In this document: one piece after another, positions 1 to 10,325 of the stretch
Layout: every line of letters starts with the position of its first letter
Position numbering within the stretch: the stretch's first letter is position 1
Assembly: GCA_025738555.1 (NCBI GenBank)
Contig: JAOVFP010000002.1
Span: 3,472,001 to 3,536,000 of the forward strand
DNA length: 64,000 nt
From: Cyathus striatus
Lineage: Eukaryota; Basidiomycota; Agaricomycetes; Agaricales; Nidulariaceae
Reading direction: 5' to 3'
Translations under genes and position numbers: made by a program
The notes under the pieces: model-generated
Database searches by the model: none
Seen by the model: only the letters and a program-made list of their open reading frames with translations
Told to the model about the DNA's origin: nothing

Positions 1-394
1 CGACGGAAGATATGGGGATGGGAAATTAGGGTGCGCCTAACGACCGGAGATAGTGTAGAGCAGGAGACAGCGAGTGCAGGCATCCTTTAGCCAAGGGCGC
101 TACAGGAATTTCCTGCAAGCAGGCTGGGACCGAGAATTGAGACAGTTAAAGGAAGCATCACACACTAAACAATGTTAACTCACATATGAAATACAAAGAC
201 GCCCTAATCCCGCACACCGCTGCAATGGAATGTTAGTTGGCTCGTTGCTTGAGCTCGAGAGGAGTCCTGCGCCTTTCCTTGCCTTGCCCAGGTTGAATCG
301 GACTGCCGAAGTCGAACTTGAAAGCAATGCCAGTAGCTGCCAGTAGTGTCAAAATTGCTGCACGTGCTTGTTATTTGGCTATGAACGCTGTTGC
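1..394. other. left edge, no gene recognised
   Basis: About 390 bases with higher CpG content than the repeats that follow. I see no spliced or unspliced coding potential, no RNA gene and no repeat shared with the rest of the window. It may be a host spacer or an older repeat. Confidence 0.4.
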
Positions 395-1455
395 AAACTA
401 GACCGTAGACCGGTAGCCGGTCGGTATCGTGAGACTGCGTTCACGTGATATGAACGATTGTATCGTGTCGATATACCGACCGGTCCAACTCGTCGAATTT
501 AGGAGGGGTAAAAGTTATCGGCGTTAAGGCATTTTGGGCTTCAAAAAATCTCCTTTTTGGGATTTTCGAATCCTTGCGCCTATGCCTTGTCTCCCTGTCC
601 TCTGCATCGTCTCCCCTCTGTACCGTGTTTGTTCCCATTTCATTATATACTTTTCATTCATTTACTATTTCATGTACATAATAAATGTTACAAGCATCTC
701 TATCATCACCATATCCACAGTCCAAGACCCAAGATGAAGTGCCCACTGCTGCCCACTGTGCTAATCGAGCTCCAATAGGTGGCTTTATATTGAATCCTGG
801 TCAAAATGCAGTGAGACTTAAGTGTTTAAAGGATAAAATTCAAAGCATATATCAATAGATGCAGTGGAGTATATGAAAGAAAGCTGAAAGTATACACACT
901 AGTTTGCCTTGTCTCAACCAGGCACATCCAATTGGCACCTTCAACCAACTCCACCATCCCCCTGCTATATCTCCCTGCATATCCCCACACAGCAAAGCAA
1001 AAGCAATGTAATCCTTGCTACCGCAAATCAGTTCCTAAAGCCTAGTGTCCACGAGGTATCAAGTAGAGGTGAGAGTATGAGCAAGGCAATAGCTAAAGAG
1101 CTCGAAGCTAGTGTGATTCTTGGTTATGGCTTCAAGTTCAGAGAGGGCCAGGTAAGGGAGGGTGGCATGTGTAGTGACACAAAAGGATGTGAATGTGGTT
1201 TTCTACTTATAATGATGAGGGTAGAAGGGGAGGGACTGTCTAGGGGACAGAGATGAGATGAGGGATGAGGGATAAGGTGCACGCACGAGGATTCGAAAAT
1301 CCCAAAAAGGAGATTTTTCGAACCCTTAACACCGATAATTTTTACCCCTCCTAAATTCGACGAGTTGGACTGGTTGGTATATTGACATGATACAATCATT
1401 CATATCATGTGAACACAGTCTCATGATACCAACCAGGTACCGGTCTAACTAGACC
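395..1455. mobile_element. inverted-repeat element 1 (MITE-like)
   Basis: Two arms of roughly 170 bp are reverse complements of each other: about 417-588 and about 1288-1450. Shared landmarks are CTAGACC..TAGACC, TTCACGTGATATGAACGATT, CGTCGAATTTAGGAGGGG and AATCTCCTTTTTGGGATT. About 700 bp separate the arms and hold no recognisable protein. The left arm keeps CpG where the right arm reads TG or CA. The next element begins almost at once and has related ends, so two copies lie end to end. Superfamily and exact boundaries are not determined. Confidence 0.65.
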
Positions 1456-2450
1456 ATAGACCAGAAGCCAGTCAGTTACATGCAAGCACGTGATATGAAC
1501 GATTGTATCATGTTGATATACCAACCAGTTCAACTCATCAACTTTTTGCAGGCAGTCCCTTACATCCCAAAAACCTTCCTTTTTGGGATCCGTGGATGCT
1601 CTTGTGCATTGTTCATCTCGCATCCCCCTTAAGGTTTAGAAAGCAGCTGCCCTTCATATTTATTACTGCCCCCTTCAATTACCACTCTTATAAGATTGTA
1701 TGATATGTATTTCTATGTAATACAAAAGAGTATTGAGATTAAAGATACACAAGTGGTCCAAAAATGCGAAAATAAATTGATATCTTTCAGCACATAGTGT
1801 TGAGTGACTGACATCCTTCAAACTTCATGGACAACAAGAGTATCACAATAGAAACAATACCATTGTACTAAATGACAAGTCTACAACATCTCATAGTGCA
1901 ACCCAGCTCTAACACAGACAGATTGAAAGTGACAAACTAAGTCTCATAACCCCCTAATGCAACAGAGCTGCACCCCAGCATCTCCTTCCCCACTTCCCTG
2001 TACTCTACATAGCCTTCCCAAACTTCCATAGAGCAGTAAAACCAATAATATTTGCTTTCAATGGACTTGTATTGTCTCGCACTATTCTGGTGCCATGATG
2101 GTGCTTGGATGGTGCAGTGAAGTTATGTGATTGAGGCCAGTTGCTGCTCATAGGAGGCTATTTGGTAGCCATATCAAGGTGGAATATTAATCTTTCATTA
2201 TTTCGAAAATACGGAGGGTTGTAGAGAAGGATCTGAAGAAGGGGGAAGAAGGGAGGAGGGGATAGATGAGGGGTGGAAGGAGGGAGAGCATCTGTGGATC
2301 CCAAAAAGGAAGGTTTTTGGGATGTAAGGGACTGCCTGCCAAAAGTTGATGAATTGGACTGGTCAGTATATCAACATGATACAATTGTTCATATCACATG
2401 CTTGTCATGTAACTGACCAGTCACTGGTCTAACTAGACCATAGACCGGAA
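1456..2450. mobile_element. inverted-repeat element 2, same family as element 1
   Basis: The arm at about 1456-1605 is the reverse complement of about 2288-2445. Both contain AACTAGACCATAGACC, GTATCATGTTGATATA and CATCCCAAAAACCTTCCTTT. Outer ends match those of element 1, but the inner part of the arms differs (a TGCAGGCAGTCCCTTACATC segment), so this is a subfamily. The interior has no convincing coding sequence. Confidence 0.65.
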
Positions 2451-2512
2451 GCTGGTCAGTATTGTGAGACTGCGTTCATGTGATATGAATGATTACATCA
2501 TATTGATATACT
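2436..2512 (+). repeat. truncated third arm of the element 1/2 family
   Basis: A single left-arm fragment (ACCATAGACCGGAAGCTGG onward) matching the start of element 1. Many CG positions of element 1 are TG or CA here. It stops just before the TA-flanked MITE at 2537. Confidence 0.55.
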
Positions 2513-2536
2513 GAGTATAATACAGTATTAAGTATA

Positions 2537-2943
2537 CTGTACCTATCAAATCAATTCAGCACCCCTCTTAGTGTGTGACAGGCTGAACCACCAAGTGGTT
2601 TTGGCACTTCAAGATTTTTTGCATGACATTGCAGAAATTTTGGCATTTCACACAAATTTTGCGGTTGACTGGACCCAAAATTACTACAGTAGTATATAAT
2701 ATCATTGTAATGTATACAACTACTATTGACTACTGGTAAATTACAAGAATTGGGTTATAAATGCTTCAAAATTGTCTGTCCAAACCCCTTCAGGTGTGGA
2801 ATTTTTTGGCATTTATTAGGTGCCTATTATGTACCTATTTGACCTTTTGGCATTTTAGTTTGTGATGCATTACATGTGCCGAAATACCTTTTGGCAGGAG
2901 GGGTGTGTTATGCATTACTGCCAAATTGATTTGATTGGTACAG
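2537..2943. mobile_element. 407-bp MITE with TA target duplication, copy 1
   Basis: The terminal inverted repeats run CTGTACCTATCAAATCAATT at the left and, reversed, CTGTACCAATCAAATCAATT at the right. The next bases are CAGCACCCCTC and its counterpart. TA dinucleotides flank both ends (2535-2536 and 2944-2945). TA duplication with short terminal repeats suits Tc1/mariner-like non-autonomous elements. There is no internal gene. A related copy lies at 22112-22499. Confidence 0.75.
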
Positions 2944-2945
2944 TA

Positions 2946-3590
2946 CTGTACCATTATAACCAACTATTCAGTCATGTGCCACACTCAGTAAAAATGAGAA
3001 GTCAGTGATATGCACTAGTTTAGTCATTCCAAAATCAAAGTTGAGCAAACAGTGATGAAGGTGTTGAAAATTTTATGCATTTTTGACAAGGGTGCTCATG
3101 AAATAGAATAATCAACCTGGGGTTGATTTTTTTGAAATCATCAAGCTGGTCCAGCCTTGTCAATGGTCTCCATGCAAATACAAGGCTAATAGGGTTGGGT
3201 TAGGTTTGAGCATGCTCAAATGAATGCAGAGCAGTCAAGCTGCTGGGCAGATGGGAACTGCTCTGCAATTTTACCTTGATTTATAAAATCTATGTAGTCC
3301 AACATTATTAATGACAACTGAACAAAACTGTGATGCTAGTGTGACTGAAGTAACAGCATTGTCACACAAGAGAAGAGAGAAGCTTAGATGAGCAATAGAC
3401 TGTTTAAGTGTTATTGTTGTTAAAACCTGGAGAGAGGAGTACAGGACTACCTAGAGGGTTTATATACCTTTAGACTACTGAGGCTGTACACTAAAGGAAT
3501 AACTAACTACTTCTTCAGGAAGACAATTGTTCATCTCCCCCACTATGACACCACATGATATTACCAAATGTGGAAAAAATTTCACATGGT
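2946..3590. other. AT-rich repeat debris
   Basis: No coding sequence recognised. A segment near 3076-3150 (CAAGGGTGC..GGGTTGATTTTT..GAAATCATC) resembles one near 19605-19670, so it is part of a dispersed repeat. Confidence 0.4.
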
Positions 3591-3599
3591 GCTCTTCCC

Positions 3600-4390
3600 C
3601 ACCCTATATTACTGTTATATCCATGCCTGGCTATATTGTGCTGATGTTACTGAAGGTTCCCACATGACCTTCCAATATACCTGGTCCGTTCCCAGAATGT
3701 ACCCACTATGACCTGCTATGGTTTTACACTTCCTAACATTCCTGCCTGGGAATGTACCTGGAACCCATTGGGTTTTCTATCAGATACTTCAGATACATAG
3801 TTTCTCTTATGACGGCCTCACTGCATCATTATACCATTACTCCTCTCTTCCATTCTCACTTGTATGTTTCATTATGGTCAATGTAGTTTAGTTTCTTATT
3901 CTTCATTCTGAGTGCATCATTTGCACCACTACTCCTCTTTTCCCAGTCTTTATTTCATTTACTTACACTTAGTATTCTGTTTCCAGATTCATATCTATGT
4001 CTTACTAGTATATATAAATAGTCTTCCAAATGTACTAGGTAGTCTTCAGTATTCATATCAACTCTGTACACTTTCTTCCTACTCTAAGTTCTGAAACCCA
4101 CTCTGAGTTTTCCTTCGGGTCTCTCTCCCACTGCCTAGTGTAGTGGTGAAGCCCCTTGCATACTCTGGAACATTTCCTTACATTGGATATTGTCTGTTGT
4201 GAAATATGAACCATTCCCTGAGGATATCCAGGCAGCGCAGCACATATGCTGAAGCCACAGTTCACTTCCACACTCCTGCTCCCATTCCCGTACCTGTACT
4301 CACTTCAGGTTTCCGTTATAGTTCTCCCACGCCTTCTGGGCATCTTCACATTCATTTCCCAGTAGGAAGGGAATCAGTATGTAACAGTTA
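3600..4390. repeat. dispersed repeat with inverted copies elsewhere in the window
   Basis: The stretch about 3600-3810 is related in reverse complement to about 22740-22970. The stretch about 3990-4260 is related to about 19000-19250, and about 4240-4390 to about 16460-16590. The pieces therefore derive from one or more longer repeats that have been fragmented. No transposase or reverse transcriptase motif is seen, and an LTR origin is only a guess. Confidence 0.45.
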
Positions 4391-4404
4391 CAGTATACAG
4401 CCTA

Positions 4405-4520
4405 GTTTTGAACATAGTGAAGTTGCTGAGTGGTAAAGTAGACCACATCAAACAAAGTATTGATGAGGGCTTGAGTTCGAAACAAGCTAGGTGTTTTATT
4501 TCCTGCAAGTTTATTTTATT
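4405..4520 (+). repeat. SINE-like unit with tRNA-type pol III promoter
   Basis: TTGCTGAGTGGTAAAG resembles a tRNA A box. GAGTTCGAAACAAG, about 60 bases downstream, resembles a B box (GGTTCGANNCC). The flanks do not pair into an acceptor stem, so this is not a functional tRNA gene. A tRNA-derived SINE head is the most economical reading. Confidence 0.4.
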
Positions 4521-5952
4521 ACATAATCAACTGATGCATGCATTGATGTGCTGTTTGCATTTGCCCTCCCTCTCTCACTTGTCCCTTCCCACTGATTTCC
4601 TCAAACACTGACACCCCCATATCACTCTGAATGGTGCTATTACTCAACAGGACTCAAGATCATCAGTATCCCACTTTACCAAGTCCCAATGAATGCTGCA
4701 AAACAGTTTACTGAAGGCTGTGTTTGTTTCTACTCAAGTTTTATCCTTTAAATTTTCTTTCTATTCACTGGTACGTTCTCTGTTTCATACCTTACCATTT
4801 TCCTCCATAAATCTATGATTTAAACACCATTAATTTCTGTTTTATCAACCATCCATAGTTAAGTAGACTCCTTATACTAATTTTCCTTAAAAATAATGTA
4901 CCTACACACTCACAATGAAGTGAAATATGTCAATGTCACTCCTCTTCCAAACCTTGAATTCAGAAGTACAAACACTACACTAAGCATAGGAGAGCACACT
5001 GATTTTGAAGGGCCAGTCACACGCAGGTCTTGCCTATTCCAATTTCTCAATACTGACCTACATTGATGTCTTCACCAGAACCTTATGACATCACAGTTCT
5101 TTACTTTGATTGTATCACACATCAAAGTGCTATTCCTTTGAAGATTGTCATCAGTATTCTATTGAGACAGCAACTACATCACCTGGTTGGGAACATTTTG
5201 ACAAACATTATCATCAATCTTTCCTTTCCCCAGTCAGGTAAGTAGCTCATCATTTACTTACATTGTTCACTGTTTTCTGTTTAGTATCAACTGTATGGAT
5301 GCTAATGAAATTCCTTGGATGTCTAGTGCTGGATTCTCATTATTCTGGTAGAAGAGAGCATTGAAATTACCTGATTGGCTCAACTACTAATTTACTTTGA
5401 ATTTACTCACAAGCTACAATTGTCCTACATAAATTTATTTATTTATTTCCCTAATTATTGCAAGCAAGGTTTTTGTCGATGAAGTCAACACTTTCCAGTA
5501 TATAATATGACTTGAATGATAGTTGCATCTCACACATGGGCCATAGTGTAACCTATGACAATGGCACCAGTTATCCTTTGAGCCAGTTTGAGACATCACA
5601 TGATGTGTCATAGTGGGGGAGAGCAAGTAGCATTTCTCCAGGAATAAGAATAAGAGAGACAGCACAGTATAAGTATATGGAGAGGAAGAGGTATATGGCA
5701 GTAAAGTCATGTGTCATCAGACTTTACTAATCTGTGACTAGTAAGTCACAGAACCACTACAAAAACACTATAAAGCAATACTAATGAACAATACAATGTG
5801 ACACTAAACTAAGCTATAGACCTCAGCTCATGGTCCTTCAATAATACTGAACAATTCATCAAAAGCTGGGGGTCAGGGAGGGAGGGAATAAAGGACAAAT
5901 ATAACTAGAATACAGAAACCAGAATTGAGGATGTTGAGATGAGTGTTTATGC
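4521..5952. other. AT-rich sequence without recognisable genes
   Basis: Only short, low-complexity reading frames occur on both strands. No domain, splice-consistent gene or sharp inverted repeat was found. It is probably decayed repeat sequence. Confidence 0.45.
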
Positions 5953-6250
5953 AAATGGTGCAGTACTTTACGCTCCCCCCCCAGTCCATCTGGACTCTGG
6001 ATGGACTCAATATAGTCCAGATAGTCTGGGTGGAGTCCGGCGGAGTCCTGATGGAATCTGGTGGAGTCCAGGTGGAGTCCTGATGGAATAAATATTGTCC
6101 TGATGACATCCTGCTGGAATATAAGAAGTCCTGATGGAGTCCTGGTGGAGTCCTGATGGACTTTGTATTTTTTAAAGTAAGTTCTGTTTAAGACTCCAGG
6201 TGTATTTTCCCACACCTATTGATAACATACTATCTCACTACTACATCTTT

Positions 6251-6440
6251 GCTACTACTACTATTCTTTACTACATTTTCCCACACTCTTCAGTACATGC
6301 TACCACTACTATTCTTTACTACATTTTCCCACACTCTTCAGTACATGCTACCACTACTATTCTTTACTACATTTTCCCACCCTTCAGTACATGCTATCAC
6401 TACTACTCTTTACTACATTTTCCCACACCCTTCAGTACTG
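6251..6440 (+). repeat. 48-bp tandem repeat, about four units
   Basis: A unit containing CTTTACTACATTTTCCCACA and CTTCAGTACATGCTACCACT repeats four times, then degenerates up to about 6620. The unit length is a multiple of three, which creates a spurious long reading frame rich in Tyr, Phe, Thr and His. I do not regard that frame as a gene. Confidence 0.7.
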
Positions 6441-6620
6441 ATAGCATACTATCTCCCTACCACATCTTCCTATGCCTCTTCTACAATATTTTCCCACACT
6501 TATTATTCTCCTACCAGATATCTCTGTACTACATTTGTACCACATTTTCTGACACATCTTCTACCATATTTCCCACACCTATTATTTCTGATGCCTCTTC
6601 TACCACATCTTCCAATGCTT

Positions 6621-8826
6621 CTACAACAGGCCATCATCATGTTCAAAATCTTCACTAATAATACTAAAGTTTTGGCTGTTCTGCTGTTTTATTACTTGTT
6701 GAGTATGATAAAAGATCATAGAATGTATGAACCAATTAAAGTTGCTTGAAGTCATACATTTCATAATAGATTCAAACCCACCAAGCCATGAATTTAGTTG
6801 TTCACAGGCTTGTGTATTGAATGCTCGTTTGTGATATCTTTCACCATTTCTGTCTTGTGCAATATAAACAAGGTTTGGTGCAGAACCATCTTGTGGTGCT
6901 GGATTACACCACTTTCTACAAAGATAATCATCTGAGTGGTGATTTGTATAGTGATAGCCATCTACTACAAAGCAGCTACTTTTAAACCAATCTACCCAAC
7001 TTCCATTTGCAACTGCTGTTTGAAGAAGTTTACATGCCTTATCAATACATATATAATCTGGTCTTAATTCTTCATCAGAAAAAACATCTTCTAAGAACTT
7101 AAGTATATTGGTTGTTGACTCAGACTTCACAAACTTTGTCCATGCAACTACAGCACCACATGGAGCACATATTGTTTCTACACAATAATAGCGAGAGGCA
7201 CTAAAATAATAAGATTTCTTTGGAATATTGGTATCTGACTCATCATGAGGCTGCTGAACACGTCTTCCTTGGTTTTTATTCCAAGGTGGATTTTCAGCTG
7301 GTTTGCGAAGCATTCTTCGTGCACCATTTAAATAATCTGAACTATGTTCTAAATTATATTTACACCACATTTCCTGGTGCTCATTGCAAGCTTGTGTATT
7401 TTCTATCTTTTGATTTTGACAGTCACGAACATGGCATCTTGCTCCAAATTCTTGGTTGTGAACATCACAAAATACACCTCCTCTATGGTTTACAAGAGTA
7501 TTGGAACAATTGTCATATGCACAGTGCTTAAAATATGTATTAGTATAATATTGTTTAGTTTTAGTTGTGCATTACCTGTGGTCCCATAACAATCCCATCA
7601 ATTACTACCATTTTAACTGTTGCACTCTCATTTGGTAGTGAGTCTTGAGTTTCTCTATAAGGCTGTGTACACTCTAAGCAGCTGTGATTATGTGATGCAT
7701 GTATTTTTCCATTTTCACCCAACCTTGCAAATGCTTCTTCTGTTAATGCAATAATTGAAAGTCCATCAAGACTAATAAAATTAACACCAGATCCTGCAGA
7801 AACCATGAGTATTGATTCATGTATAAAAGCCTCCCAGACTTGTCTTCAGCTTATTTCCTTTCCATTTCCAAAACTGTTGTTCCAATATTCCATATATGCT
7901 GCAGCAGATGCATGAAAGCTATATATACCATTCAGAACACCTTGAGAAAATGCCCTATCTACCCATAGTTTTTTTCCTACTTTCAGATATTTAGCAGAGT
8001 TTAAATGAACCATATAATATCTCTGTTTTTCATTATAGGCTCGTTCATGTTCTGCAGAATATAATGTTTTACATTTTTCACAAACACCTGATACTATATA
8101 AGCATGTTCAAATATTTTTGAGCCTTTAATTAATGTTGCTTTAGGTACATCTCTAACTTTAGTATGCACATGTAGTGCCTGTCCTTTACAGCTCCATGTC
8201 TCACACTCTGCAGCTATAGGACATATTATATGAACAGGATCAATACTAGCATGAGATACAGGTTTCAGTTGACCTTCAAAAACTTTCCTCTCCTGATTGA
8301 AAGGATACAAGTTCATAAGTCTTGCCATTTCATTTAATTTAGTGCCTAACAAAATAGATCTGCCTGTTCAAGTTGTGTGTTCATTAATTTCATAATCTTC
8401 AAAGAGATCATCTGAGTCCATGCCAATTTTTTCCTGAATAGCTCTAGCCAGTAATCTAATCCATGCAGTTGCATCAACATTTTTTTCTCCTGTTAACTTT
8501 GCATTCTGCTGTCTTGTATGAAGACTCAACAAATCAACATTATCAATCATAGAGAACAATATAACCAATGTGGCAGAGAGTGTGATGTTGGAACCAAAAT
8601 TTGACAGAATAAATTTACTGAACACATCAAATGTGATGTTAGGAAATGATTGTTCTCCTGCTGCAAGTACTGGTTGAATAAAAATAAATAGAACTAGTAT
8701 TGCACTTGGGAGCCATTGAAATAGCCAAATTATTAATAACCAGAATAAAATATGTTGAGTGATTTCTGGCATGAATATAGCCCATATACAAGTTAAGCAC
8801 CACAGATATGTCTCAAAGGTTACCAT
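6621..8826 (-). pseudogene. CxC5/CxC6 cysteine-cluster protein associated with KDZ transposases, broken
   Basis: Reading down the minus strand, an N-terminal part (8826-8368) leads into a CxC5-like region (8352-7849) with cysteines in CPIAAEC, CETWSC and CEKC. Then comes a block with CLEC, an intron (7527-7575), and a CxC6-like cluster (C..C, FCDVH, FGARCHVRDC, ACNEHQ). The C-terminal half is an RNase-like or nuclease-like conserved region with CIDKAC and CVVDGYHY-type motifs, spelled CFVVDGYHY here. In-frame TGA codons interrupt it at 7846-7848 and about 8368-8370. In both places the reading frame simply continues, and family sequence suggests arginine (CGA) originally. CxC5/CxC6 proteins are known from basidiomycete KDZ elements, with unknown biochemical role. 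The N-terminal exon structure is uncertain. Confidence 0.7.
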
Positions 8827-9259
8827 CCAACTGAAAAATCATATTGTAAACTATTACAATTTGAGTTCAATATACTGAGCTCTTTACGCTCCCCCCCCCC
8901 TTACATGTGAATTTCACATGAAATTCACATGAATTGGTGAAGTTCATGTGAAGTTCATGTGAAATTTAGGTGAACTTTTTTGCATTATTTTTGCTGAATT
9001 TCAGTGAGAACACTGCTAATAATTTCACCTGAATTTCACATGAATTTCGCATGAACTTCACCAATTCATGTGAATTTCAGGTGAATAATTCACTTGATCT
9101 TCACATGAAATTTTTCACCAGATTTTCATGTCACTTGGTGAAGTTCACGTAAATTTCATCAGAAATTCACATGAAGCCTATACAACAGTAGTGAGCTTCA
9201 ATTGTATTTCATAGTGTTGCTTATTAATAATAAAAATAAATGTATGTAGTAAATAATGA

Positions 9260-9350
9260 CTCCAGTCAGTATTGAACCAACAGCCTCGGAGTGATGACTA
9301 ATAGTTTTCCCACAGTACAACAATTAACCACTACACTATGAAAACTTGTA
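9260..9350 (-). repeat. tRNA-derived SINE-like head
   Basis: On the minus strand TAGTGTAGTGGTTAATTG matches a tRNA A-box region and TTGGTTCAATACTG matches a B box at normal spacing. The ends do not form an acceptor stem, so I call it a tRNA-derived repeat rather than a tRNA gene. Confidence 0.45.
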
Positions 9351-9489
9351 TAGAAAAAATATTTCCCACACTATATACCCCCATCAACCCTCCGCTTTCT
9401 AATACTTTGTCACATGATTGAAATATCACATGACCAAAACACGTCGCACCGTTGTTGATTCTTGCTTCTTGCCACATCATCATCATTCA

Positions 9490-9600
9490 CTCCCTTCTCC
9501 CCTCCCCCTCCCCCTCCCTCTCCCCCTCCCTCCTCCCTCTGTTCCACTCTTTGATCCCCCACCCTCACTCCTCCCCTATCTCACTCATTCCCTCCTCCTC
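9490..9600 (+). repeat. CT-rich low-complexity tract
   Basis: Almost pure CCCT/CCTC pyrimidine runs on the plus strand, inside the nested element and just before its GC-rich minisatellite. Confidence 0.7.
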
Positions 9601-9639
9601 TTTCTTCATCAAGAACAAACACAGTAACAACGAGAGCGC

Positions 9640-9960
9640 GGGAAAGCGGGAGGCGCACAGCGAGCGCGAGGGGCGGGATGGCGGGGCGGGAGGGGCGGGA
9701 TGACGAGCGCGTTAGGGCACACAACGAGCGGAGGGGCGGGATAGCGAGCGGAGAGGCGGGGTAACAAGCGGGATGGGGCGCACAGTGAGCGGAAGGGCGG
9801 GGATAGCGAGTGGGATGGGGCATGCAGCGAGCGGAGGGGCGGGATAGCGAGTGGGATGAAGCGCACAGCGAGCGGAGGGGCGGGATAGCGAGCGGGATGA
9901 AGTGCACAGCGAGCGGAGGGGCGGGAGGCGTGGGAAAGCAGGGGATGGGACATTGAGTGC
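9640..9960 (+). repeat. GC-rich minisatellite, unit about 41 bp
   Basis: Repeats of the type GCACAGCGAGCGGAGGGGCG followed by GGATAGCGAGYGGGATGAAG, seven or so units with partial deletions. It is strikingly GC- and CpG-rich within an AT-rich, CpG-poor repeat region. Reading frames through it are artefacts of the repeat. Confidence 0.75.
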
Positions 9961-10325
9961 AAGGGCAGGAAATTGGGGGACATTATGTAATACTATTGTT
10001 GCTTTGTAATATGTAAATCAGTCACATGATCAATAAATAAATTCATTTTCTCCATGTTTTTAAATGAATTTCACTCAATTTTTCATGTGAATTTCACTAT
10101 ATTTTCACTTTAATTTCACCTAAAATACATGAAAGTTCATGAACCTATGCTTTTTAGAAAATATTCAAAATCACATGAAGTTCATGTAATTTCAGGTGAA
10201 TTTCATGTGAATTTCATGTCAAATAGGTGATATTCATGTGAATTTCATGTGAATATGTGAACTCTTGGTGAAATTCACATGAATTCATGGTGAAGGGGGG
10301 GGGGAGTGTAAAGTACTGAATATAC

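Larger units (their letters stand above)
8877..10318. mobile_element. 1.44-kb non-autonomous element nested in the KDZ-type element
   Basis: Its ends are GAGCTCTTTACGCTCCCC and, inverted, CAGTACTTTACACTCCCC. A perfect 8-bp duplication AATATACT flanks it at 8869-8876 and 10319-10326. Both subterminal regions (about 8900-9190 and 10060-10290) are packed with TTCACATGAA-like inverted motifs. The interior holds a tRNA-like fragment, a CT-rich tract and a GC-rich minisatellite but no transposase. Eight-base duplications are usual for hAT and have been reported for Zisupton-type elements. The insertion lies between the two minus-strand genes of the larger element, a few bases past the stop codon of the upstream one. 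Confidence 0.8.

Noticed and set aside
909..1256. 115-codon frame inside inverted-repeat element 1
   Set aside because: No family resemblance. Related element 2 does not preserve it.
6200..6749. Overlapping plus-strand frames of 152 and 176 codons
   Set aside because: They arise from a 48-bp tandem repeat and run antisense to the CxC5/CxC6 gene. The composition is simple Tyr/Phe/Thr/His repetition.
9581..9983. Arg/Pro/Ser-rich minus-strand frames
   Set aside because: Translation of the GC-rich 41-bp minisatellite, not a gene.
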